Assembly (NCBI RefSeq): GCF_003007735.2 | Contig: NZ_PXNQ02000002.1 | Span: 420,677-484,676, forward strand | Reading direction: 5' to 3' | DNA length: 64,000 bases | DNA from: Paracoccus methylarcula | GTDB taxonomy: Bacteria; Pseudomonadota; Alphaproteobacteria; Rhodobacterales; Rhodobacteraceae | In this document: positions 8,684-18,177 of the stretch, piece after piece | How the letters are laid out: every line of letters begins with the position of its first letter | How positions within the stretch are numbered: position 1 is the first letter of the stretch | Notes under the pieces: model-generated | Databases searched by the model: none | Told to the model about the DNA's origin: nothing | The model's input: the letters and a program-made list of their open reading frames with translations, nothing else | Program-made: the position numbers and the translations under genes

Positions 8684-9627
8684 ATTCCGAGTCTCGATTA
8701 TCCACCCCCCATCTCGGCGACCAACCCGCCACGGCGGCTGATGGCGTCGGAGGAGAGGGGCGTGACCTGCCGGCCTCTCGCGGCTTTTTCGGCCGCGTTT
8801 TCGAGGCGCTCACCGGACATGACGACGAGCATGATGTGATCGCGGAGGAAGAGCATCCCAAGGCCCATCCCGCACCGGGCATGGTCAATCTGCGCCGGAT
8901 GCGGGTCGATGACGTGGCCATCCCCAAGGTCGAGATCGTCGCCGTGCCGCTGACGGTATCCCTGGACGATCTGGTCGAGATGTTCCGCGAACACGGCTTT
9001 TCGCGCATCCCGGTCTTTCGCGGCACGCTGGACAGCCCGCTCGGACTGATCCATCTCAAGGACCTGGCGCTCAAGCACGGCTTCGGCAAGGGGGGCAAGT
9101 TCACCCTGCGCCCGATGCTGCGCCCACTGCTTTACGTGCCGCCCTCGATGCCCATCGGCGTGCTGCTGCAGCAGATGCGGCAGAAACGTATCCATATGGC
9201 GCTGGTCATCGACGAATATGGCGGCGTGGACGGGCTGGTCACGATCGAGGACCTGATCGAACAGGTGATCGGCCAGATCGAGGACGAGCATGACGAGGAG
9301 GAGGGCGATCTCTGGAGCCTGGAAAAGCCCGGCCAATGGCTGATGCAGGCGCGCGCGCCCCTGGACGAGGTCGAGGCCGAGATCGGGCTGCGCCTGCTGG
9401 CCGAGGACGAGGACGAGGATATCGACACGCTAGGCGGGCTGATCTTCATGCTGGCAGGCCGCGTGCCCCTGCGCGGCGAGGTGATCGCCCATGAAACCGG
9501 CGCCGAATTCGAGATCGTCGAGGCCGATCCTCGCCGCATCAAGCGGATCCGGCTGCGCCTGCCGGGGGTTGTCTCGTCATCGCCGCCGGCCAAGACGGAT
9601 GAAAGCCGCGCGGGCGCGGCAGAGTAG
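8680..9627 (+). CDS. CBS-domain transporter-associated protein (CorC/TlyC family)
   Basis: 315 residues, soluble. An N-terminal variable part (1-65) is followed by a CBS pair (about 70-200: MRVDDVAIPKVEIVAVPL, HGFSRIPVFRG, RIHMALVIDEYGGVDGLVTIEDLIEQVIGQIEDE) and a C-terminal CorC_HlyC domain (from WLMQARAPLDEVEAEIG). The family is linked to magnesium/cobalt handling and CNNM-like function. It starts in an ATGA overlap with ybeY. In many proteobacteria lnt follows this gene; here the operon ends and a convergent gene follows. Confidence 0.9.
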   Translation: MNSESRLSTPHLGDQPATAADGVGGEGRDLPASRGFFGRVFEALTGHDDEHDVIAEEEHPKAHPAPGMVNLRRMRVDDVAIPKVEIVAVPLTVSLDDLVEMFREHGFSRIPVFRGTLDSPLGLIHLKDLALKHGFGKGGKFTLRPMLRPLLYVPPSMPIGVLLQQMRQKRIHMALVIDEYGGVDGLVTIEDLIEQVIGQIEDEHDEEEGDLWSLEKPGQWLMQARAPLDEVEAEIGLRLLAEDEDEDIDTLGGLIFMLAGRVPLRGEVIAHETGAEFEIVEADPRRIKRIRLRLPGVVSSSPPAKTDESRAGAAE

Positions 9628-9748
9628 AACCTGCGAGCTTCATCCCGGAACCTCATCGAAGCCGTGATCATGTCGGTCCGGGAGTCCGAAGCCGTGGGTT
9701 GCGCTGTCCGAAAACCCGTTGTCCGGGATGTTCCGGGTGATCATCGGC

Positions 9749-9767
9749 GGGGCGCAATATGCGCCCC
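9749..9767. terminator. Hairpin between convergent corC-like and hydrolase genes
   Basis: Perfect 8-base stem GGGGCGCA/TGCGCCCC with a 3-base loop in the 174-base gap between two converging genes. No strong T run follows on either side, so a bidirectional factor-independent terminator is plausible rather than certain. Confidence 0.45.
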
Positions 9768-9801
9768 TGATCCTCCTTTGCTCCGATAGTTGCCGCGCGC
9801 C

Positions 9802-11226
9802 TCATTCAGCCGCGATCGGCGGGGTCACCTCGGGTGGGATCGGGCAGGAATAGGGGAATTCGGCCAGATGCGCCTGATGCGCCCTGATTGCGGCGGCGCG
9901 CAGGGTGTCGTTGCGCAAGACGGCGCAAGCGGTGGCGGCCATCACCTTGGCCGCGTGGATCATGCCCTTATGGGCCGCCGGGGATTTGCCCTGCGCCGTT
10001 TGCTGCCAGCTATGCAGCGGCGTGCCAAGGGCGCAGGTGGCGACGCGGGCCTGCACCAGCGGAACCGCCCAACTGACATCGCCCAGGTCGGTCGAGCCCA
10101 TTGCGGCGGCCTGGGGCCGGTCCAGCGGAGCGACGAAATCGCAAAGCGGCAGATCGTAATCCGGTTTGCGGGAAATCTGGGCGAAGGCGGCGGCGATATC
10201 TGCCCGGGTAAGGGTCTTGCGGATTTCCATGGCGTATTCGATATCCCCGGCGTCGAAGGGCACCGGGCCGAGCCGGTCGAACTCGGCCTGCATGGCTTCT
10301 TCGAGCGGGCGGTTGCCGATCAGGTTGGAGACGGCGGAAAAGACCCTGGATTCGACCTCGGTGCCGCTCATCAGCGCTGCACCCTGGGCGATATTGTTCA
10401 CGCGCTCGACCAGTTCCCCCAGCCCTTCCAGGTCGGGGCTGCGGATCAGCTGCCTGACGGTGGCCCTGGATTGCACCACATTGGGGGCGATCCCGCCAGC
10501 GTCGAGATAGGCGTAATGGACCCGGGCGGCATCGGGCATATGCTCGCGCATGTAGTTGACGCCGATATTCATCAGTTCCACCGCATCCAGCGCCGAGCGG
10601 CCCAGATGGGGGGCGCCAGCGGCATGGGCGGCCTTGCCGGTGAAGCTGTAATCGATCCTTGTATTGGCAAGGGAGCGGGCATCATCGACGCAGTTATAGC
10701 TGGCCGGGTGCCAACTGATGGCGATATCGACATCGTCGAACAGCCCGTCGCGCACCATATAGGTCTTGGCGGCTCCGCCTTCCTCGGCCGGGCAGCCGTA
10801 ATAGCGTACGCGGCCCTTGATGCCTTCGGCTTCCAGCCAGTCCTTGACGGCGGTGGCGGCCTGCATGGCGGCCGAGCCGAGCAGGTTATGGCCGCAGCCA
10901 TGCCCGAAACCGCTTTCGTCGATCATCCTGGGCTCGGCAATGCCGGGTTCCTGGCTCAGGCCGGGCAGGGCGTCATATTCGCCCAGGATCGCGATCACCG
11001 GCCCTTCGCTGCCCGCCTCGCCGATCACGGCTGTCGGGATTCCGGCGACGTTTTCGCGGATGCGGAAACCCTGCTGGCGCAGCATGTCCTTATGCGCCGC
11101 GCAGGAGCGGGTTTCGGTATAGGCGATCTCGGGCGTGTCGAAGACGGCATCGGCAAGGCCGATGAAGGCTTCGCGCCTGGCATCGACATGGGACCAGATC
11201 GGATTTTCATTGGTCAGGCTTGGCAT
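9802..11226 (-). CDS. M20-family amidohydrolase, AbgB-like (aminobenzoyl-glutamate hydrolase type)
   Basis: 474 residues from the ATG at 11226, with AAGGAAAG just upstream. Metal-binding motifs of M20 peptidases are present: GHGCGHNLLG, CPAEEGG, and SWHPASYN in the middle, with a dimerisation domain around SFTGKAAHAAGAPHLGRSAL. Length and motif spelling match AbgB-type proteins, which cleave p-aminobenzoyl-glutamate in E. coli. It is the last gene of a peptide-type ABC operon, starting 20 bases after the ATPase gene, so it probably hydrolyses the imported amide in the cytoplasm. The true substrate (PABA-Glu, an acylated amino acid or a dipeptide) is not determined by sequence. Confidence 0.85.
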   Translation of the reverse strand: MPSLTNENPIWSHVDARREAFIGLADAVFDTPEIAYTETRSCAAHKDMLRQQGFRIRENVAGIPTAVIGEAGSEGPVIAILGEYDALPGLSQEPGIAEPRMIDESGFGHGCGHNLLGSAAMQAATAVKDWLEAEGIKGRVRYYGCPAEEGGAAKTYMVRDGLFDDVDIAISWHPASYNCVDDARSLANTRIDYSFTGKAAHAAGAPHLGRSALDAVELMNIGVNYMREHMPDAARVHYAYLDAGGIAPNVVQSRATVRQLIRSPDLEGLGELVERVNNIAQGAALMSGTEVESRVFSAVSNLIGNRPLEEAMQAEFDRLGPVPFDAGDIEYAMEIRKTLTRADIAAAFAQISRKPDYDLPLCDFVAPLDRPQAAAMGSTDLGDVSWAVPLVQARVATCALGTPLHSWQQTAQGKSPAAHKGMIHAAKVMAATACAVLRNDTLRAAAIRAHQAHLAEFPYSCPIPPEVTPPIAAE

Positions 11227-11245
11227 GGGCTTTCTTTCCTTCGTA

Positions 11246-12242
<997 letters not shown>

Positions 12243-12246
<4 letters not shown>

Positions 12247-13220
12247 GCGCCGGCCTCTGCGTGGGGATGGATACAGCGCACATGCCTGTCGGTGCCGATG
12301 ACCGGATCAAGGTCCGGTTCGGTCTGGCAGGCGGCATCGGCGCGGGGGCAGCGCGGGTTGAACTTGCAGCCAGAGGGCAGTTTCAGCAGGGAGGGCGTCA
12401 TGCCCTTGATCTGCGTCAGCAAGGCGCCGTGCTGCTTGCCCTTGGGCACGCTTTCGATCAGGCCCTTGGTATAGGGATGCATCGGGGCCGAGATCAGGTC
12501 GGCGGTCGGGCCTTCCTCGATGATGCGCCCTGCATACATCACCGCCAGACGGTCGGCGAGGCCCGAGACCACCGCGAGGTCATGGGTGATCCAGATCAGG
12601 GCGGTGCCGGAATTGGCGCAAAGCTGCTGCACCTCGGAAAGTATCTGCGCCTGGATGGTGACATCGAGCGCGGTCGTGGGTTCATCGGCGATGATGAGAT
12701 CGGGCTTGTGCAACAGCGCGATGGCGATGGCGACACGCTGGCGCATCCCGCCCGAGAACTGGTGCGGGTAGCTTTGCAGCCGTTCGTCGGGGGCCGAGAT
12801 GCCGACGGCGACCAGTGCTTCGCGAGACCGCTCCAGCGCTTTGCTGCGCGAGACCTTCTCATGCGCGAGGACGGTCTCGACCATCTGGGTGTCGATGCGC
12901 AGCACCGGGTTGAGGGTCATCATCGGATCCTGGAAGATCATGGCGATGCGCCTGCCTCGCAGGCTGCGCATCAGGCGCTCGCCGCCCTTGACCAGATCCT
13001 GTCCGTCGAACAGGATCTGCCCCGAGACGACGCGGCCGGGCGGATCGACGAGGCCAAGGATGGAAAAGCCGGTCACGGATTTTCCCGAGCCGGATTCCCC
13101 CACCAGGCCAAGGATTTCACCGCGATCCACCGACAGGCTGACATTGTCGATGGCCCGGGCCACCCCGTCGCGGGTGAAGAAATGCGTGCTGAGATCGGTG
13201 ATTTCCAGAAGTTTGCTCAT
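12243..13220 (-). CDS. Peptide ABC transporter ATPase (DppD/OppD type)
   Basis: 325 residues. Walker A GESGSGKS (41-48), Q-loop [12 protein letters not shown], signature FSGGMRQR, Walker [13 protein letters not shown], switch His in ITHDL, and the C-terminal cysteine cluster domain [13 protein letters not shown] seen in oligopeptide ATPases. It energises import of peptides or related amides with its partner ATPase. Overlaps of 4 bases at both ends (with the permease before it and the ATPase after it) indicate translational coupling within the operon. Confidence 0.93.
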
Positions 13221-14134
13221 TTCTGCAACCTCGGGTTAAGCACATCGCGCAGCCGGTCTCCGACCAGGTTGAGACCGATGATGGTGAGAACCAGCGCGAT
13301 ACCGGGGAAGAGGCTGATCCAGTAGCGGCCCGACAGCAGGTAATCATAGCCATTGGCGATCAACAGGCCGAGCGACGGCTCGGTGATGGGCACGCCGACG
13401 CCGAGAAAGGACAGCGTCGCCTCCAGCGCGATGGCCTGGGCGATTTGCACCGTGGCGACCACGATCAGCGGCGGCACGCAATTCGGCAGCAGATGGCGAA
13501 ACATGATGCGGCGATGCGAAAGCGCAAGGCAGCGGGCGGCATCGATATAGTCCTTGCGCCGTTCGACAATGGCGGAACTGCGCACGGTGCGGGCGTAATA
13601 GGCCCATTGCACGATCACCAGCGCCAGGATCACCTTGTCCACGCCGCGCCCGAATAACGCCAGCAGGATCAGCGCGATCAGGATCGCCGGAAAGGAAAGT
13701 TGCAGATCGACGATGCGCATGACGAAGGCGTCGAAACGTCCGCCGAAATAGGCCGCGGCGACGCCGACGATCACGCCGATACTGATGGCGATGCCAAGCG
13801 AGACAAAGGCCACGACCAGGCTGATCCGCAGCCCGTACATGATCGCGGACAGCATGTCGCGCCCTTGCGTGTCGGTACCAAGCCAATAGGTCTGGCCGGT
13901 GCCGAAGCTCTGTTCGCCCGGGGGCAGGCCGCCATCCATGATGTCAAGCTGCGCCAGGGCATAGGGATCTTGCGGGGCCAGCCACGGGGCGGCGATGGCG
14001 ATGACCGCCACGATGACGAACAGGGCGAGGCCGAGCACGGCAACCCTGTCCTCGACGAATTCCTTGAACACCCGTTTCACCGGATGGTCGATCCTGGCCG
14101 GGATGGCGGCGGGCTGATCGGAGGACATGCTCAT
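13217..14134 (-). CDS. Peptide ABC transporter permease (DppC type)
   Basis: 305 residues with an N-terminal segment typical of DppC (VLGLALFVIVAVIAIAAPWLAP, then GTDTQGRDMLSAIMYGLRISL) and six membrane segments. The EAA-type cytoplasmic loop is seen at YIDAARCLALSHRRIMFRHLLPN. It forms the membrane channel with the DppB-type permease. The ATG overlaps the stop of that upstream gene as ATGA. Confidence 0.92.
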   Translation of the reverse strand: MSMSSDQPAAIPARIDHPVKRVFKEFVEDRVAVLGLALFVIVAVIAIAAPWLAPQDPYALAQLDIMDGGLPPGEQSFGTGQTYWLGTDTQGRDMLSAIMYGLRISLVVAFVSLGIAISIGVIVGVAAAYFGGRFDAFVMRIVDLQLSFPAILIALILLALFGRGVDKVILALVIVQWAYYARTVRSSAIVERRKDYIDAARCLALSHRRIMFRHLLPNCVPPLIVVATVQIAQAIALEATLSFLGVGVPITEPSLGLLIANGYDYLLSGRYWISLFPGIALVLTIIGLNLVGDRLRDVLNPRLQK

Positions 14135-15108
14135 CCTTTCATCTCCGACAGGCGCACGCGGGGATCGAGGATCGAATAGAGGATATCGACGAAGAGGTTG
14201 ATCGAGACGATGATCAGCACCGTAAGCATCAGATAGGCCACGATCACCGGCCGGTCGAGCAGGTTGATCGAATCGATCAGCAGCTTGCCCATGCCGGGCC
14301 AGGCAAAGACGGTTTCGGTGACGATCGCGAAAGCCACCATGGAGCCAAGCTCCAGCCCGATGATGGTGATCACCGGGATCATGATGTTCTTCAGGATATG
14401 CACCATGACCACCCGGCGCGACGAGATACCCTTGGCACGGGCGAACTTGACATAATCCTGAAGCACCACCTCGCGGGTATTGGCCCGGGTGAGGCGGATG
14501 ATCAGCGACATCTTGAAAAGCGCCAGGTTGATGGCGGGCAGGATCATATGCGACAGCCCATCAAGGGTCAGGAAGCTGACCTGCATGCCGAGGAACTCGG
14601 TGGTGGTGCCGCGTCCGCCTGCGGGAAGCCAGCCGAGCAGCACGGCGAAAACCAGGATGAGCAGCATGCCTTGCCAGAAATTGGGCAGGGAAAAGCCCAG
14701 GATCGAGCCGCCCATGATGGTGCGCCCGGCGATGCTGTCGGGGCGCAGACCGGCCCAGACACCAAGCGGCACACCGATCCCGACCGAGAGGATCAGCGCG
14801 ACCATCGCCAGTTCCATCGTGGCCGGAAGCCGGTCGAGGATCACATCCATCGCCGGGCGGCCAAAGACGAACGAAGTGCCCAGATCGCCCTGGAACATGT
14901 TGACCACGAAGATACCGAATTGCTCGTAAAGCGGCTTGTCGAGGCCGAGACGCTCGGTGGTGGCTGCAATCTCGGCCTGCGTGGCCTCGGGATTGATCAG
15001 CACATCCACCGGGTTGCCGATGGCATAGACGCCCAGGAACACCAGCACCGCCATCGCCGCGATGGCAAGCAGGCTCTGGCCGAAACGGCGTATGAGATAG
15101 ACGATCAT
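14131..15108 (-). CDS. Peptide ABC transporter permease (DppB type)
   Basis: 325 residues from the ATG at 15108 (MIVYLIRRFGQSLL, the classic DppB opening). Features: TM1 after the RRF motif, NPEATQAEIAATTERLGLDKPLYEQ periplasmic loop, and the EAA loop YVKFARAKGISSRRVVMVHIL. Six membrane segments are visible. It follows the binding-protein gene by 52 bases. An upstream extension in the same frame overlaps that gene and has no family match. Confidence 0.92.
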   Translation of the reverse strand: MIVYLIRRFGQSLLAIAAMAVLVFLGVYAIGNPVDVLINPEATQAEIAATTERLGLDKPLYEQFGIFVVNMFQGDLGTSFVFGRPAMDVILDRLPATMELAMVALILSVGIGVPLGVWAGLRPDSIAGRTIMGGSILGFSLPNFWQGMLLILVFAVLLGWLPAGGRGTTTEFLGMQVSFLTLDGLSHMILPAINLALFKMSLIIRLTRANTREVVLQDYVKFARAKGISSRRVVMVHILKNIMIPVITIIGLELGSMVAFAIVTETVFAWPGMGKLLIDSINLLDRPVIVAYLMLTVLIIVSINLFVDILYSILDPRVRLSEMKG

Positions 15109-15160
15109 CGGGTGCTCCGCAGAAGAGTGGATCGGAGGGGCCGGGGGCCCCTCCACCGGG

Positions 15161-16759
15161 TCATTCAGCCGGTTTGACCTCGCTGGCGAGCGTGTACTGG
15201 TCCACGCGCGGCTCATAGCTCAGGTCGGATTTCATCGCCCAGACCGTTTGCTCGTAATGCAGCGGGATCAGCCCGTGATCGTCCAGAGCCAGCGTCTCGG
15301 CCTCTTGCAGCAGCTTCTCGCGTTCGGCATCGTCGATGGTGGACATCGCCTGTTTCAGCAGCTCGTCCATTTCCGGGTTGGAATAGCGCCCGGCATTGGT
15401 GCCGCCGAGACCGGCCCCTTCGTCATAGGTCGCCAGCAGCGCCTTGAGCGGGTTGGACATCTCGCCCGAGGACGCGCCCCAACCGGCCATGTAGAGCGGG
15501 AATTCCAGGTTGTTGCGGCGCGAGAAGAACTGGCTCGCCGTGACCGCATCGACCTTGGTGGTGATGCCGATGCGTTCCAGCATCTGGGCCACGGCCTGCG
15601 CGACCTGTTCATCGTTGATATACCGGTCGTTGGGCGTGCCGAGGGTCAACCCGAACCCGTCGGGATAGCCTGCCTCGGCCAGCAGTTCCTTGGCCTTTTC
15701 CGGGTCATAGGGATCCACCGGACGTTCGGTGGTGCCGAACATCGGCGGCGGCAGCAGTTCACCGGCGGCGACGGCATAGCCGCCCATGATCCGGTCGACA
15801 ATCGCCTCGCGGTTGATCGCCAGCGAGATGGCCTCGCGCACCTTGGCATCCATCAGGGGGTTCTTGCCATCGGTGCCGGTGATGTCGGGGGCATCCTCGA
15901 GCTGTTGCATATGCAGGTAGATGATGCGGTTGGAGAGTGCATCGACGATCTTGAAACCGGCATCCTCGACCCGCGGCACATCCTGGATCGGCGGCGATTC
16001 GATCATGTCCACGTCACCCGCCAGCAGCGCCGCGACACGCGGGCCGTCGCTGGTGATCGGGCGCAGGGTGACCCTTTCCCAATCCGGGGCGCCGCCCCAG
16101 TATTCGTCGTTGCGTGCCAGAACCACCTCGGCGCCGCGGGTGTAGCTTTCCAGCTTGTAGGGGCCGGTGCCGACCGCGATATCGGGTGAGTTGAAGGCCG
16201 GGGATTGCGGGACTTCGCCCAGCCCTTCGCAGCCCCCGTTCGGCGCGTATGTCACCTCGGCCTCGGCGCCAAGGGCATCCGCCGACAGGATCGGCAGGCT
16301 GGACATTTCCGTGGGCAGGAGCGGGTTGGCCTTTTCCGTTTCTATGATCAGCGTGTGATCGCCCTCGGCGGTCATGTTGACGATACCGCCGGTATAGATC
16401 GTGTAGGGAGAAGGCGAGTTCTCCACCAGGGGAATGCGGCAGAAACTGTAGATCACATCGCGGGCGGTGAACGGGCTGCCATTGTGGAACGTCACCCCGT
16501 CTCGCAGGGTAAAGCGCCATGTCGTGTCATCCGTCGCCTCCCATTCGCTGGCAAGTCCCGGGCCGACTTTCTGCACCGCGTCCTGCTTTGTCAGGGCTTC
16601 GAATATATTCAGGGCGACCTGGATATTCGTCGTCAACTGGTGAAATTGCGGATCCATCGAAGTGGCCTCGGACTTGAGGCCGATGGACAGATCCTGCGCC
16701 TGAAGCGCGGTTCCGCTCGCCAATAGAACTGCGAGCAGGGGAATTGATCTCAGTTTCAT
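15161..16759 (-). CDS. Periplasmic peptide-type ABC substrate-binding protein (SBP family 5)
   Basis: 532 residues with a signal peptide (SIPLLAVLLASGTALQAQ) and the family 5 pattern: LKSEATSMDPQFHQLTTNIQVALNIFEALT, WRFTLRDGVTFHNGSPFTARDVIYSF, VGTGPYKLESYTRGAEVVLARNDEYWGG. These proteins deliver peptides, opines or related compounds to DppBCDF-type transporters. First gene of the operon; transcription is divergent from the LysR gene. Ligand is not predictable from sequence, but the downstream AbgB-like hydrolase suggests an amide-linked amino acid. Confidence 0.93.
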   Translation of the reverse strand: MKLRSIPLLAVLLASGTALQAQDLSIGLKSEATSMDPQFHQLTTNIQVALNIFEALTKQDAVQKVGPGLASEWEATDDTTWRFTLRDGVTFHNGSPFTARDVIYSFCRIPLVENSPSPYTIYTGGIVNMTAEGDHTLIIETEKANPLLPTEMSSLPILSADALGAEAEVTYAPNGGCEGLGEVPQSPAFNSPDIAVGTGPYKLESYTRGAEVVLARNDEYWGGAPDWERVTLRPITSDGPRVAALLAGDVDMIESPPIQDVPRVEDAGFKIVDALSNRIIYLHMQQLEDAPDITGTDGKNPLMDAKVREAISLAINREAIVDRIMGGYAVAAGELLPPPMFGTTERPVDPYDPEKAKELLAEAGYPDGFGLTLGTPNDRYINDEQVAQAVAQMLERIGITTKVDAVTASQFFSRRNNLEFPLYMAGWGASSGEMSNPLKALLATYDEGAGLGGTNAGRYSNPEMDELLKQAMSTIDDAEREKLLQEAETLALDDHGLIPLHYEQTVWAMKSDLSYEPRVDQYTLASEVKPAE

Positions 16760-16862
16760 GGATGATCCTTCCTGTTGGTGATCCCTGAACTTCCGGCGAA
16801 GACATGATCCAGGGTTGGAGCACAGGCTATTATGCGTTAATGAAATGTCAATTGTTACTATC

Positions 16863-16879
16863 TATGCATTTTGATCATA
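16863..16879. promoter_or_regulatory. Candidate LysR-type operator between regulator and ABC operon
   Basis: TATGCATTTTGATCATA has TATG/CATA dyad ends and fits the T-N11-A rule for LysR-type binding sites. It sits in the divergent region, 14 bases before the preferred LysR start and about 100 bases before the binding-protein start. Location supports it; the motif itself is short. Confidence 0.4.
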
Positions 16880-16893
16880 GACGGGTTCGCGGC

Positions 16894-17817
16894 ATGGGAG
16901 ACGGGGAACAGGGCCGGCGCAGGGTGAGCCTGCGCGAGTTGGAGGTGCTGCAGGCGCTGGTCCAGACCGGCACCTCGATCAATGCCGCGCGGGAACTCGG
17001 GATCACCCAATCGGCGGTAAGCCGGCGGCTCGCGCAGCTCGAGGCGCGCCTTGGCTATCCGCTTTTCGGGCGCGAGGGAGGGCGGCTCGTGCCGCTGGTC
17101 GAGGCGCTGACCATCAGTGAGCAACTGGCACCGGTCTTCGCGGTATTGGAACGAATCACCATGCCCCGAAGCACGGCGCAGAATTACCGGGGCCATCTTC
17201 GGATTGCCGCGCCGCCGACCATCGCCCATCGGTTTCTGCCCGCGCGGATCGCGGATTTCTGCAAGCGCTATCCGCAGGTCGAGGTTAATTTCGAAGTGCT
17301 CGCCAGCGACAGCCTGATCACCAGCATCGCCGAAGGCCGCAACGATGTGGGGCTGACCGATACGATTCCCGCGCATGACGGCATTCGCTGCGAGACCCTG
17401 CTGAGAACCCGCACGGCCTGCATCATGCCGGGCGATCACCGGCTGGCGGCGCAGCGGGTGATCCGGCCCGAGGATTTGGAAGGCGAGGCCTTCATCGGCA
17501 TCGCCCGCCGCCATTCCAACCGGGTCGCCGTCGACCGGGTGTTCGAGCGGGCGGGCGTTCACCCATTGGTGCGGGTGGAGGCGGCGACATCGGTCTCGAT
17601 CGTCGAACTGGTGCGTGCCGGGCTCGGGCTGTCCCTGGTCAATCCGTTCCCGATCGTGCATCAACTGGGACCCGGCGTGGTCGCCCGCACCTTCGAGCCC
17701 GAAATCGCCAATACCACGCAGTTTCTGCTGCCGTCCAGCCGGGCGCCCTCGGCTGTGACACGGGCCTTTATCGAAGCAATGAAGGCAGAGATCGAAACCG
17801 CAGCTTATCAGCTTTGA
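16894..17817 (+). CDS. LysR-family regulator of the adjacent ABC operon
   Basis: 307 residues from the ATG at 16894. Earlier in-frame ATGs exist at 16804, 16840 and 16864, none with a good ribosome site; the chosen start leaves the usual short lead before the helix-turn-helix (VSLRELEVLQALVQTGTSINAARELGITQSAVSRRL). The rest is a LysR effector-binding domain (HLRIAAPPTIAHRFLPARIADF onward). Divergent transcription from the transporter operon is the standard arrangement for a LysR activator and its target. Inducer unknown. The start is the uncertain part. Confidence 0.85.
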   Translation: MGDGEQGRRRVSLRELEVLQALVQTGTSINAARELGITQSAVSRRLAQLEARLGYPLFGREGGRLVPLVEALTISEQLAPVFAVLERITMPRSTAQNYRGHLRIAAPPTIAHRFLPARIADFCKRYPQVEVNFEVLASDSLITSIAEGRNDVGLTDTIPAHDGIRCETLLRTRTACIMPGDHRLAAQRVIRPEDLEGEAFIGIARRHSNRVAVDRVFERAGVHPLVRVEAATSVSIVELVRAGLGLSLVNPFPIVHQLGPGVVARTFEPEIANTTQFLLPSSRAPSAVTRAFIEAMKAEIETAAYQL

Positions 17818-17982
17818 GGGGCTGGCATCGGTAAGTTGATGGGCGACAATACCGGCAGGTGACCCATGCAGGGGCGCTTCCCGACGGATCATCACGGATC
17901 GAGGGATTCCCGCGCTCATGGCCACGCCTCGGGCTCACGGACCCGGGGCGTTTCGTCGTTAGCAGTCAAGCTATTGAAAGAA

Positions 17983-18057
17983 TGGTGGGTGATAACGGAT
18001 TTGAACCGCTGACATCTTCGATGTGAACGAAGCGCTCTACCGCTGAGCTAATCACCC
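17983..18057 (-). tRNA. tRNA-Val (CAC)
   Basis: Cloverleaf on the minus strand: acceptor GGGTGAT pairs with ATCACCC, discriminator A, encoded CCA. D arm AGCTCAGCGGTAGAGC, anticodon stem CTTCG/CGAAG with loop TTCACAT, giving anticodon CAC. T arm contains GGTTCAAATCC. No integrase or duplicated 3' end is seen nearby. Confidence 0.96.
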
Positions 18058-18129
18058 GTGGGAGCGGCATTTAGCAGCAACCGGGAAAGGCCGCAAGACC
18101 GGAGATGCGGTTGATTTCGGGTTTGATGT

Positions 18130-18162
18130 GAATGAGCCGGGCTCTTTTGGCCCGGCTCATTC
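18130..18162 (-). terminator. Strong hairpin after lon
   Basis: Perfect 13-base stem GAATGAGCCGGGC/GCCCGGCTCATTC with a 7-base loop, 16 bases beyond the lon stop. No clear T run follows on the lon-sense strand, so termination strength is uncertain, but position and stem length fit a transcript end. Confidence 0.55.
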
Positions 18163-18177
18163 TCGATCATGCGGCGA

